A stretch of 28,706 nucleotides of DNA, taken from positions 1-28,706 of the forward strand of contig QFBU01000012.1 in assembly GCA_003265975.1 (NCBI GenBank). The letters are read 5' to 3'. The translations under genes were made by a program, and so were the position numbers. The notes beneath the pieces are model-generated. The model was not told where the DNA came from, did no database searches, and saw only the letters and a list, made by a program, of their open reading frames with translations. The first letter of the stretch is position 1, and each line of letters starts with the position of its first letter. Of this stretch, positions 1 through 7,391 are shown in pieces. The stretch is from Candidatus Marinamargulisbacteria bacterium SCGC AAA071-K20 (GTDB lineage Bacteria; Margulisbacteria; Marinamargulisbacteria; GCA-2716485; AAA071-K20).

Positions 1-1
1 T

Positions 2-502
2 ATTTTGTCTTTAATTGGATTTAGCAGCATTTTACTGACCGGCTTAATCGGTCTTTTTCAGCTCAAACCCGAATACTTAGCCATTAAAGAGGCCTTGATT
101 CCTTTAATTATCTGCATCGTTGTATTTTCTTCCCAAAACAGCAAATATCCCATTGTTATAAAGCTTTTTGAGCATCTATTAGACTTAGACCATATAAAGT
201 CTCATCTAACAGACAAAGACAAAGAAGCGAAGTTTCAAAGCGTTCTTAAAGGAAGTAGTACGATTGTTGGGTTGTCATTTTTAGTGTCTTCAGTATTAAA
301 TTACGTACTTGCCAGAGTCATTGTTGTAAGCTCTCCAGGAAGCGTTGCTTTTAATGAAGAGCTTGGGAAAATGACCGCTCTAAGCTATCCCGTAATTGCC
401 CTGCCTTCATCTATAATTTTAGTAATAGCAATTTGGTTTTTAATCAAAAAAACACAGGCACTTACAGGTTTAACATTAGAAGAATTACTGAAAATTAAAT
501 AA
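2..502 (+). CDS. VC0807 family membrane protein, C-terminal part (5' truncated by window)
   Basis: The reading frame is open from the first bases, so the gene begins upstream; the TTG at 5 is probably internal. About 165 residues are visible. Hydrophobic segments lie near residues 1-40 (counted from the TTG), 85-108 and 126-148. The stretch around residues 108-135, with SPGSVAFNEELGKMTALSYP followed by VIALPS, and the ending TGLTLEELL match what I recall of the C-terminus of the VC0807 family of inner-membrane proteins, whose biochemical role is not established. The frame ends with TAA at 500-502. It is immediately followed, in the same frame, by a coding-like stretch that has no start codon (see 503-862). 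Family assignment is fairly sure; function is unknown. Confidence 0.7.
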   Translation: MLSLIGFSSILLTGLIGLFQLKPEYLAIKEALIPLIICIVVFSSQNSKYPIVIKLFEHLLDLDHIKSHLTDKDKEAKFQSVLKGSSTIVGLSFLVSSVLNYVLARVIVVSSPGSVAFNEELGKMTALSYPVIALPSSIILVIAIWFLIKKTQALTGLTLEELLKIK

Positions 503-862
503 ACACGTATCTGCGAATTTCTAGAGTCATTACTATCTGAGCTTATTAGCTCGACGGTTGATATCCCAGAAAGAGAACAGTTAATCACGTCTATTTCCAA
601 TGCATTGGATTACTCTTTAGAAAATTTCTCTATAATACTTGAAGGCGGAAAAGAAGGCCTAAGTGCCAATGATACTTTTGAAAAATACGAAACTGACTAC
701 TTTATGCCTAAAATGAAAGCATGTACAGACTCTGTAAGCGGGACATCTGTAGAGGCAATTAAAGAAGCGTTAACTCTGTTGATTTCAGAATCTTGACCAG
801 CAGAAAGGGCAGATGAACTAAAACCACTTTTTATAGGAGCCGCTCTTTCCTTATATCGGTAA
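503..862 (+). pseudogene. Decayed ORF: no start codon, in-frame TGA
   Basis: Directly after the TAA at 500-502 the same frame stays open and reads like real protein (charged, helical, normal codon choice) as far as a TGA at 794-796. It then continues in the same frame for 21 more sensible residues (PAERADELKPLFIGAALSLY, then R) to TAA at 860-862, 10 nt before yadG. There is no ATG in the first 70 codons and no ribosome-binding site near the TTG at 605. The other two frames are closed just upstream (TGA at 489-491, TAA at 496-498), so a single frameshift does not supply a start. The simplest reading is a gene that lost its start and gained one nonsense codon. I recognise no family. A short live ORF of 63 aa from TTG 605 to 796 cannot be excluded. 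Confidence 0.5.
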
Positions 863-872
863 TGTCGTTAAC

Positions 873-1793
873 ATGAGTGTTATGCCTAAAGAAAAAGCAA
901 TTGAAATTAGTGATTTAAAAAAGAATTATTCTGGTGGCGTAGAAGCGCTTAAAGGAATTGACCTCACCATAGAACAAGGTGACATATTTGGACTATTAGG
1001 CCCAAATGGGGCAGGCAAATCAACGACAATAAGTATTGTCTGTTCTCTTTTACACCCAACGTCTGGGACCGTTAAAATTCTCGGAAACGACGTCATTAAA
1101 AATCCATCTGAAGCCAAAAAACATATTGGTGTAGTCCCTCAAGAATTTAACTTTAATATTTTTGAACCTTGCGCACAGATAGTAATGAATCAAGCAGGCT
1201 ACTATGGAGTAGCCCGAGATATCTCAAGAAAACGTACAGCAGAGCTATTTGAACAGCTTGGCCTAAGTGATAAGGCTAAAGTACCGTCCATTAAGCTGTC
1301 TGGTGGAATGAAACGTCGTTTGATGATTGCAAGAGCACTTGTTCATAACCCCGATATCTTAATTTTAGATGAACCCACAGCGGGCGTAGACATTTCGCTA
1401 AGACGATCTATGTGGACATTCTTAGAAGAACAAAACAAAAAAGGCTTAACCATTATATTAACAACTCATTATCTAGAAGAAGCCGAGTCGCTCTGCGGGA
1501 AAATTGCCATTATCGATAAGGGTGAGATTATAGAACAAGGAAAAACTCAAGACTTGTTAGCAAAGCTAAGTAAAGAAACCGTTATCTTGTATACACAATC
1601 AATTCCAAAAGAATTTAGTAATAATAAATTTAGAATCGTTGAAGAAAACACACTAGAGGTAGAATTACACAAAGACGACACGGTCTTGTCGGTAGTAAAA
1701 GACCTTGAAGGTCAGGGTATTATTGTAAATAGAATGAAAAATAAATCGAATCGCCTAGAAGAATTATTTTTAGACGTGGTAGAGGGGCATTAA
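873..1793 (+). CDS. yadG: ABC-2 type exporter, ATP-binding subunit YadG
   Basis: ATPase subunit of a two-gene ABC exporter, acting at the inner face of the cytoplasmic membrane with the permease encoded next. At 306 aa it is close to E. coli YadG (about 308 aa). Visible motifs are Walker A GPNGAGKST (residues 43-51), Q-loop VPQE (88-91), signature LSGGMKRR (142-149), Walker B LILDEP (163-168) and the switch His in TTHYLEEA (His199). The C-terminal tail with NKSNRLEELFLDVV is typical of YadG. The substrate of this pair is not known. There is no clear Shine-Dalgarno before ATG 873; an in-frame ATG at 882 is an alternative start that would remove three residues. The stop is separated from yadH by one base (TAATATG), so the two are certainly cotranscribed. 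Confidence 0.9.
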   Translation: MSVMPKEKAIEISDLKKNYSGGVEALKGIDLTIEQGDIFGLLGPNGAGKSTTISIVCSLLHPTSGTVKILGNDVIKNPSEAKKHIGVVPQEFNFNIFEPCAQIVMNQAGYYGVARDISRKRTAELFEQLGLSDKAKVPSIKLSGGMKRRLMIARALVHNPDILILDEPTAGVDISLRRSMWTFLEEQNKKGLTIILTTHYLEEAESLCGKIAIIDKGEIIEQGKTQDLLAKLSKETVILYTQSIPKEFSNNKFRIVEENTLEVELHKDDTVLSVVKDLEGQGIIVNRMKNKSNRLEELFLDVVEGH

Positions 1794-1794
1794 T

Positions 1795-2565
1795 ATGTGG
1801 AAAGTGCAGTGGGTAGGGTTTAAAACTATAGCAAGAAAAGAAACCGTTCGAATTTTTAGAATTTGGTCTCAAACTTTATTGCCTTCTGTCATTACAATTA
1901 CTTTATATTTTTTAATTTTTGGAAATATTATCGGAGCCCGGCTAGGTAGTATTGGTGGGTATACTTATATGCAATTTATTGTTCCTGGTTTAATTATGAT
2001 GGCCGTTATTAATAATGCTTATTCAAACGTAGTCTCTACATTTTTTAGTGCTAAGTTCCAGCGAAATATCGACGAAATGCTAGTTTCTCCACTAAGTTTT
2101 GTGGCCATCATATTAGGCTTTTTAAGTGGCGGGTTAACTCGCGCTGTAATCGTTGGTTTTTTAGTAACAGCCGTATCTATGTTTTTTGCACCTCTAAAAA
2201 TTTATAGTATTTCTATCGTTATACTCACAATATTTTTAACGTCTCTTTTGTTTTGTTTATGTGGCATCATCAATGCTATTTTTGCCACCAAATTTGACGA
2301 TATTGCTATTGTCCCTACCTTTGTACTCACACCATTAACCTACTTAGGCGGCGTTTTTTATTCTATCGATAGCTTGCCAATCTTTTGGCAACGACTTTCA
2401 CTTTTAAACCCTATCCTCTATTTGGTTAACTGCTTTAGGTATGGTTTTTTGGGCGTGTCAGACATTCCTGTTGCTAAAGCGCTCATTATTTTAAGTGTAG
2501 TAATTGCACTGTTATGGAGCGCATGTATACATTTACTAAAAAAAGGTGTGGGCGTTAGACTTTAA
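1795..2565 (+). CDS. yadH: ABC-2 type exporter, permease subunit YadH
   Basis: Integral membrane subunit of the YadGH exporter, 256 aa, the same length as E. coli YadH. The sequence follows that family closely: YMQFIVPGLIMM in the second membrane segment, SAKFQRNIDEMLVSP in the cytoplasmic coupling region, and TFVLTPLTYLGGVFYSIDSL before the last two membrane segments. Six hydrophobic segments are expected and fit the composition. Shine-Dalgarno AGAGGGG lies inside the end of yadG (1781-1787), 7 nt before the ATG, so translation is probably coupled. The stop codon overlaps the first base of a 14-bp palindrome that may end the transcript. The exported substrate is unknown. Confidence 0.9.
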   Translation: MWKVQWVGFKTIARKETVRIFRIWSQTLLPSVITITLYFLIFGNIIGARLGSIGGYTYMQFIVPGLIMMAVINNAYSNVVSTFFSAKFQRNIDEMLVSPLSFVAIILGFLSGGLTRAVIVGFLVTAVSMFFAPLKIYSISIVILTIFLTSLLFCLCGIINAIFATKFDDIAIVPTFVLTPLTYLGGVFYSIDSLPIFWQRLSLLNPILYLVNCFRYGFLGVSDIPVAKALIILSVVIALLWSACIHLLKKGVGVRL

Positions 2566-2578
2566 ATCAGGCCTGATT
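2565..2578. terminator. 14-bp perfect palindrome after yadH
   Basis: AATCAGGCCTGATT is a perfect palindrome starting on the last base of the yadH stop codon. It has no loop bases and no U-tract directly after it, so it is a poor intrinsic terminator. It could be a 3' end stabiliser or a protein site. Confidence 0.3.
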
Positions 2579-2641
2579 ATTAAGTCTAATGTTTTAAAAA
2601 ACTCTCAAACGGGAACTTATGTTAATAACAAGGGGAATTTA

Positions 2642-2650
2642 GGGGGGGGG
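2642..2650 (+). repeat. G9 homopolymer directly upstream of a start codon
   Basis: Nine consecutive G immediately before T-ATG of the 59-aa ORF. Such tracts are prone to slippage, and this one overlaps the Shine-Dalgarno position. Confidence 0.8.
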
Positions 2651-2651
2651 T

Positions 2652-2831
2652 ATGGACGGATTAGTCAGTTTTTCAGAATTATTGAAAAGTACATCAAGTC
2701 CAAAGTACCTAGCTGAACCTGGTCGTATAGACTTCTTCAAAAAAGAAACGTTTCCTCAGAAAGTAAAAGAAAACTACTTGCCGAAAGCTGAACCTGGAGA
2801 CGTGTCCTTTTCAAACATGTTAGAAGCCTAA
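2652..2831 (+). CDS. Small hypothetical protein with G9 tract at its ribosome-binding site
   Basis: A 59-aa ORF starting ATG 2652 and ending TAA 2829-2831. Residues 1-12 are MDGLVSFSELLK and the end is DVSFSNMLEA. The peptide is soluble-looking, with no signal peptide or membrane segment, and holds two similar bits, LAEPG (20-24) and KAEPGD (45-50). The purine run AGGGGGGGGG at 2641-2650 sits one base before the ATG, with a second AAGGGG at 2630-2635, so ribosome loading is plausible. It lies alone between yadH and the convergent fadD (26-nt gap). I recognise no homologue. Sensible composition and the G-rich leader favour a real gene, but the short length leaves doubt. Confidence 0.5.
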   Translation: MDGLVSFSELLKSTSSPKYLAEPGRIDFFKKETFPQKVKENYLPKAEPGDVSFSNMLEA

Positions 2832-2857
2832 AGCGCAAAGCATCGGCTTAAGTAAGT

Positions 2858-4522
2858 CTATTTTTTATCTCTAAGTGCTCTTCGTAAAATCTTTCCAACA
2901 TTCGTTTTAGGTAGTTCATCCACAAACTCAACTGTTCTTGGGATCTTATATTTTGTTAAGTATTCTCTACAATGATCAATTAACTCACGTTCGGTAACCG
3001 TATTATTGTTTCTAACACAAATTAATTTAACCACCTCGCCACTGTGTGCGTGAGGGATCCCAATAGCCGCGGCTTCCAAAATATCAGGGTGCTTAACCGC
3101 AATCTCTTCAATTTCATTCGGATATACATTAAATCCCGATACTAAAATCATGTCTTTTTTTCGGTCAACAACAAAAAAGTATCCTTTATCATCTACCTTT
3201 CCTATATCTCCTGTTTTTAACCAGCCATCACTAGTGAGAACCTCTTTAGTCTCCTCATCTCGTTTCCAATACCCCTTCATTACCTGTGGCCCTTTGATCC
3301 ATATTTCGCCTTCATCACCTACTGAAAGTTCCTTTCCGTCATCATCTCTTATACTTAACTCAGTTGACGGTAAAGGGAGTCCAATAGCCCCGTTATAAGC
3401 TTTCATATTCACAGGATTCACAGCAGCAACTGGAGACGACTCCGTCAGGCCATATCCTTCAATTAAGGGGGAATGTGTCATGTCTTGCCAGTTTTTAGCC
3501 ACCTCTTCTTGTACAGCCATGCCTCCTCCAATAGTAAATTTGAGTCTGCTAAAGTCTATATCTTTAAACTTAGTGCTATTTGAAAGCGCATTAAATAAAG
3601 TGTTCACACCCGTCAAAATAGTAAATGGAATGTATTTCATCTTTTTCACAAACTTAGGAATATCTCTTGGGTTAGTGATCAAGATCAGTTCTCCACCAAG
3701 TACACAGAATGTTAGTAAGTTAGCTGACAAAGAAAAGATATGATAAAGCGGCAGCGGGGTTAACACTTGTTCTTTTCCTTCTTCAACAAAGGGTCCAATC
3801 CAGGCTGTAATTTGTAGTAAATTGGCCAAAATATTGCCATGGCTTAAAACGGCACCTTTAGAAACCCCTGTAGTCCCTCCAGTGTATTGAAGAAAAGCAA
3901 TATCGTCTTTATTTATATGACTCGGGATATACGCTTTAGTCATCCCTTTTAATAAGGCATTATTAAAACAACAGCTTCCTGGTAAAGACCATTTAGGAAC
4001 CATTTTTTTAACAAACTTAATAATAAAATTAATAAGATTACGTTTTACAAAGGGAAAGCAATCTCCAATTTGAGTAGTCACGACATGCTTTAACTCTGTT
4101 TTAGAGATAGCTTGACATAAAACATGGGCAAAGTTTTCGAGAATAATAATGGCTTTGGCTCCAGAATCTTTGAGTTGATGTTCAAGTTCGTGGGCGGTGT
4201 AAAGTGGATTTACATTTACAACAATGCAGCCTGCTTTCAAAATGCCGTATAAGCAAATGGGGTATTGTAATAAGTTAGGCATCATAATAGCGACACGGTC
4301 ACCTTTTTTTAGTCCTAATTGATGTTGCAAAAAAGAGGCGAATTGCGAACTAAGTATGTCTATTTCGCCAAATGTTAACGTTTTTCGCATATTAGTATAA
4401 GCGGGTAAATTAGAAAATTGCTTAAAACTTTTAGTAAACATGTCATTTAACGATTCATACGACGACGTATCAATTGTAGGGGGGACACCCTCAGGATATT
4501 CTTTTAGCCAAGTGTTGATCAT
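2858..4522 (-). CDS. fadD: Long-chain fatty acid--CoA ligase
   Basis: Activates long-chain fatty acids to acyl-CoA using ATP through an acyl-AMP intermediate, normally at the cytoplasmic membrane during fatty acid uptake. The 554-aa protein has the full ANL-family motif set: P-loop YTGGTTGVSKG (213-223), GYGLTESSP (356-364), GWLKTGD (433-439), DRKKD (453-457), the fatty-acyl-CoA synthetase signature region 433-472, and the catalytic Lys in NVGKILRR (Lys544). Length and motifs match E. coli FadD. The ATG at 4522 has a GGGAG Shine-Dalgarno about 8 nt upstream. It is divergent from the ceramidase-like gene at 4571 with only 48 nt between the starts, so their promoters must overlap. Convergent with the 59-aa ORF. 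Confidence 0.92.
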   Translation of the reverse strand: MINTWLKEYPEGVPPTIDTSSYESLNDMFTKSFKQFSNLPAYTNMRKTLTFGEIDILSSQFASFLQHQLGLKKGDRVAIMMPNLLQYPICLYGILKAGCIVVNVNPLYTAHELEHQLKDSGAKAIIILENFAHVLCQAISKTELKHVVTTQIGDCFPFVKRNLINFIIKFVKKMVPKWSLPGSCCFNNALLKGMTKAYIPSHINKDDIAFLQYTGGTTGVSKGAVLSHGNILANLLQITAWIGPFVEEGKEQVLTPLPLYHIFSLSANLLTFCVLGGELILITNPRDIPKFVKKMKYIPFTILTGVNTLFNALSNSTKFKDIDFSRLKFTIGGGMAVQEEVAKNWQDMTHSPLIEGYGLTESSPVAAVNPVNMKAYNGAIGLPLPSTELSIRDDDGKELSVGDEGEIWIKGPQVMKGYWKRDEETKEVLTSDGWLKTGDIGKVDDKGYFFVVDRKKDMILVSGFNVYPNEIEEIAVKHPDILEAAAIGIPHAHSGEVVKLICVRNNNTVTERELIDHCREYLTKYKIPRTVEFVDELPKTNVGKILRRALRDKK

Positions 4523-4557
4523 CTTATATCTCCCTATCTGGATAGTATCCTTTATTA

Positions 4558-4563
4558 TATACT
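4558..4563 (+). promoter_or_regulatory. -10 element (TATACT), likely leaderless start at 4571
   Basis: TATACT ends 7 nt before ATG 4571 and no Shine-Dalgarno is present, which places transcription start at or next to the ATG. No convincing -35 element is seen. Confidence 0.45.
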
Positions 4564-4570
4564 AATTACT

Positions 4571-6040
4571 ATGTCTATCATAAAAACCATTCTTAAAATC
4601 GTAGGAGCTTCTCTTTTAGGCTTAATTATTTCTTTATCTATTCTTTTCTATTACGCAAAAGGCGAAGAAACAAAAGGATATGCGTTTAATTTAGCTGTAG
4701 AAAGTCAAAAAGGCCCAATCTTAGCTGGTTTTTCAAAGCAGTCAATTGTGCCTAAGCAACTTAAGAATATGTGGATGGCAGGATTTGGAAACAATAGAGA
4801 AGCGACAGGTGTTCATGACCCGTTATGGGCCAGGGCTATTGTGATTCAACGTGGCGATATTAAAATTGCCCTTGTAGTACTAGACGCTATTGGATTGTTT
4901 TATGATGACGTTGTTGATATTAGAACAACCTTACAAACCGACTTAGACATCGACTACGTTATGGTATCGTCCACTCATTGTCATGAATCGCCAGACCTAA
5001 TCGGAATTTGGGGACCAGAATCAGGAAGAACAGGCGTAGACGACAATTATCTCGCCTATGTAAAATCACAATCAGTAGCGGCTATTAAGCAAGCTCATTC
5101 TCGACTAGAAAAAGTTAAAATCGAACATTACCAAGATGACGAAAGTGCTAAGCCTTTACTAGAAGATACTCGAAACCCTTTGATTACCGACCATTCACTT
5201 AAAGGCTTAGTTTTTTATTCCAAAAATACAGACTCAGTTGTAGGCTCTCTAATTTCTTGGGCTAATCATCCTGAAGTTTTATGGTCTGAAAATACATTAA
5301 TCAGTTCAGACTTTGTACATTATGTAAGAGAAGGTGTAGAGAATGGGGTAGAAGTAAAGGGGAAAAGAATACCTGGTCTGGGCGGTATTTCGGTCTATAT
5401 CAATGGCGCCGTAGGCGGTCTTATGACGACGTCACCGTCTTGGGAAGTTAAGAGTTTAAAAACAGGTGAGATGCTAACAGGGGCTACTTTTGAAAGAGCT
5501 GAAGCTGTAGGTGACACCTTGGCTTATATTTATTTAAAAAAAGTAATGAATTCTCACGGCAGTATTATTGAAAATGAGAGATTGGCAATTGCTGTTAAAA
5601 CGATATATTTACCATTAAAAAACATTAATTTTAGATTAGGAATGATAGCTAGAGTTATAAAAAGAGGTCTGTCTGGATGGTCGAGAAAAGTAAAGTCTGA
5701 GGTAGCCTATATTGAGTTGGGGCCATTGAGTATAGTGACTGTTCCGGGTGAAATTTATCCAGAGATTGTTAATGGTGGGGTAGAAGCCCCCACCGGCCAA
5801 GACTATGACATAACCCCAGTAGAAGTTCCAGCTTTAAGGAAATTAATGGGTGGAAAACATAAATACGTATTTGGAATAACAAACGACTTTATTGGGTACA
5901 TCGTTCCTAAATCTCAGTGGGACGTAAAAGAGCCCTATACCTATAAGCAAACTGGAGCACCTTACGGAGAAGTAAATTCTTTAGGGCCAGACACTGCTCC
6001 AATAGTGTATCAAGCGTTAAAATCACTAATCATTAAATAG
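4571..6040 (+). CDS. Neutral/alkaline ceramidase-like hydrolase, membrane-anchored
   Basis: 489-aa protein of the neutral/alkaline non-lysosomal ceramidase N-terminal domain family (zinc amidases that split N-acyl sphingosine). An uncleaved N-terminal membrane segment (about residues 8-28) should place the catalytic part outside the cytoplasmic membrane. Family motifs are STHCHESPDLIGIWG (134-148), the region of a metal-binding His, and the second His motif ANHPEVLW (231-238). The usual NGxxGD motif is changed to NGAVGG (278-283), losing its Asp. Classical bacterial neutral ceramidases are about 650 aa, so the C-terminal domain is missing, as in many annotated family members of unknown substrate. 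It ends 12 nt from a convergent second family member. Ceramide is therefore only one possible substrate. Confidence 0.75.
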   Translation: MSIIKTILKIVGASLLGLIISLSILFYYAKGEETKGYAFNLAVESQKGPILAGFSKQSIVPKQLKNMWMAGFGNNREATGVHDPLWARAIVIQRGDIKIALVVLDAIGLFYDDVVDIRTTLQTDLDIDYVMVSSTHCHESPDLIGIWGPESGRTGVDDNYLAYVKSQSVAAIKQAHSRLEKVKIEHYQDDESAKPLLEDTRNPLITDHSLKGLVFYSKNTDSVVGSLISWANHPEVLWSENTLISSDFVHYVREGVENGVEVKGKRIPGLGGISVYINGAVGGLMTTSPSWEVKSLKTGEMLTGATFERAEAVGDTLAYIYLKKVMNSHGSIIENERLAIAVKTIYLPLKNINFRLGMIARVIKRGLSGWSRKVKSEVAYIELGPLSIVTVPGEIYPEIVNGGVEAPTGQDYDITPVEVPALRKLMGGKHKYVFGITNDFIGYIVPKSQWDVKEPYTYKQTGAPYGEVNSLGPDTAPIVYQALKSLIIK

Positions 6041-6052
6041 GAATTAGGGGGA

Positions 6053-7294
6053 TTAAAACTGAGTATTGTCTTCTTTAATAAACATCGTTAATTTAGTTTG
6101 AATAATATCTCCAACATCTTTGCCCATCGACAAAATCTCTTCATAATTATTTTTAGGAACATTCCAATCGTACGAAGGAATAAAATAACCTAACGTTTCG
6201 CCAGTGAGACCAAAAAATAATTTAGACGGCGCTTTCATTTGATCTTTAATCGACAAGCCATTCTGAGTTAACGACTCGCCAGGGAATGTAACTCCTTGAA
6301 CTTGGGTTCCCAGTCTAAAATAGCTAGCACGAGTTTCTATCTCAAATCCACTGAAGGGGTTAAAGCTAATATCAAAGTCTAAAATACTTAATCCTGCAGC
6401 TAAAATAAATATAGGGTTCGAAATCTTTTGTTTCCAAACAGTGGTATTTATCACTAAATCTGGCTCAATCTCTTTAGAATCCGAAACAGCCATCACTACG
6501 GCTTTTCCTAAAGTCTCACCAAAGTCTTTGGCACTATCTACATTTTTAGGCGGAACAACATCACCCATAATTCCATTCACAAAAAGTACGGGGCCTCCTA
6601 GTCTTTCAGAGACATAGTCTACTAAATACCCACAATAATCTCGTGATACTTCAGGTTCATCCACAAAAATGGGGTGAGTCCCAAAATTTACCATTGTCGC
6701 AATTCTTGTTCCTGTTGAAAGTGAGATAGCATCAATAACCGACATCGAATCATCCGTTATTTCTAATCCTCTTCTATTTAGATTTTCTTCAGAGGTAGTT
6801 GAGATATATAATCGAGAGGGTTCCATTTTGTTATAGGCATTAATAATGGCGGCTGTGGTTTTGTCGATAACAATTTTCTTATAAGTGTCTGTAACTCCCC
6901 CCCATAGCCCCATTAGATCAGGACCGGCATGTGTATGAGTGGCGCCTATAAATAAATTTTCTTTAGGAATCTTAGTTTGGGCATAAACGCCTTTACGAAT
7001 TTCTTTAAGCACTTTATTGCTAATTCCAGGTAAATCAAGGCTAGTAATAACGATGATACTCTCACCTTCTTGAATAACCATAGACTTGGCGTAAATATCG
7101 TCTTTTATGCCAGTAGCAGGTCCTCGTTCTTTATAAACACCATATCCACCTAAATATATTTCTCCTGAGGCTATTTCTTGCTTGCTGGGAGTAATGATTT
7201 CCTCAGAATATCCAACATCATATACTGACCCAAAAATGAGAGTTTGAAGGAGAAAAGTGGAGATAATTATAGATTTTTGAAGGAATGATTTCAC
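6053..7294 (-). CDS. Neutral/alkaline ceramidase-like hydrolase, secreted
   Basis: 413-aa member of the same family as the convergent neighbour but only distantly similar to it. A signal peptide is clear at residues 1-22 (positive Lys, then a hydrophobic core), so it is exported. Catalytic-type motifs are more canonical than in the neighbour: GATHTHAGPDLMGLWGG (117-133), NFGTHPIFVDE (203-213) and NGIMGDVVP (240-248), containing the expected metal-binding His residues. It lacks the C-terminal domain of long ceramidases. The start is GTG at 7294, supported by AAGGAG 7 nt upstream; the first Met is encoded by GTG. A run of seven G in the coding strand (plus-strand C7 at 6897-6903) encodes the Trp-Gly-Gly after the first His motif. 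Confidence 0.75.
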   Translation of the reverse strand: MKSFLQKSIIISTFLLQTLIFGSVYDVGYSEEIITPSKQEIASGEIYLGGYGVYKERGPATGIKDDIYAKSMVIQEGESIIVITSLDLPGISNKVLKEIRKGVYAQTKIPKENLFIGATHTHAGPDLMGLWGGVTDTYKKIVIDKTTAAIINAYNKMEPSRLYISTTSEENLNRRGLEITDDSMSVIDAISLSTGTRIATMVNFGTHPIFVDEPEVSRDYCGYLVDYVSERLGGPVLFVNGIMGDVVPPKNVDSAKDFGETLGKAVVMAVSDSKEIEPDLVINTTVWKQKISNPIFILAAGLSILDFDISFNPFSGFEIETRASYFRLGTQVQGVTFPGESLTQNGLSIKDQMKAPSKLFFGLTGETLGYFIPSYDWNVPKNNYEEILSMGKDVGDIIQTKLTMFIKEDNTQF

Positions 7295-7375
7295 GGCGAA
7301 ACTCCTTTAGTATATATATAAAGTGTTCCCATTTTAAATCGATTCTAAACCAAGGCGTCGGATGCATTAGAGTTA

Positions 7376-7384
7376 TGCTAAAAT
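7376..7384 (+). promoter_or_regulatory. Extended -10 element, likely leaderless start at 7392
   Basis: TGCTAAAAT is an extended -10 (TGn plus TAAAAT) ending 7 nt before ATG 7392. No Shine-Dalgarno precedes the ATG. Confidence 0.5.
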
Positions 7385-7391
7385 ATAGATT

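Noticed and set aside
605..796. 63-aa ORF from TTG 605 as an independent gene
   Set aside because: There is no Shine-Dalgarno or promoter, and the frame is open and coding-like both before the TTG and after the TGA, so a decayed longer gene explains it better.
794..796. TGA recoding (Trp, Gly or selenocysteine)
   Set aside because: TGA ends bioB, the pyrD-like gene and the 584-aa orphan at expected places, and no conserved gene here contains an internal TGA; no SECIS-like hairpin stands out after 796.
2824..2849. AAGCC...GGCTT hairpin between the 59-aa ORF and fadD as a terminator
   Set aside because: The stem has only 5 bp with a 16-nt loop, and the T-run is 12 bases away.
6408..6422. tRNA T-arm-like GGGTTCGAAATC
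   Set aside because: It lies inside the ceramidase-like coding sequence and no acceptor, D or anticodon arms surround it.
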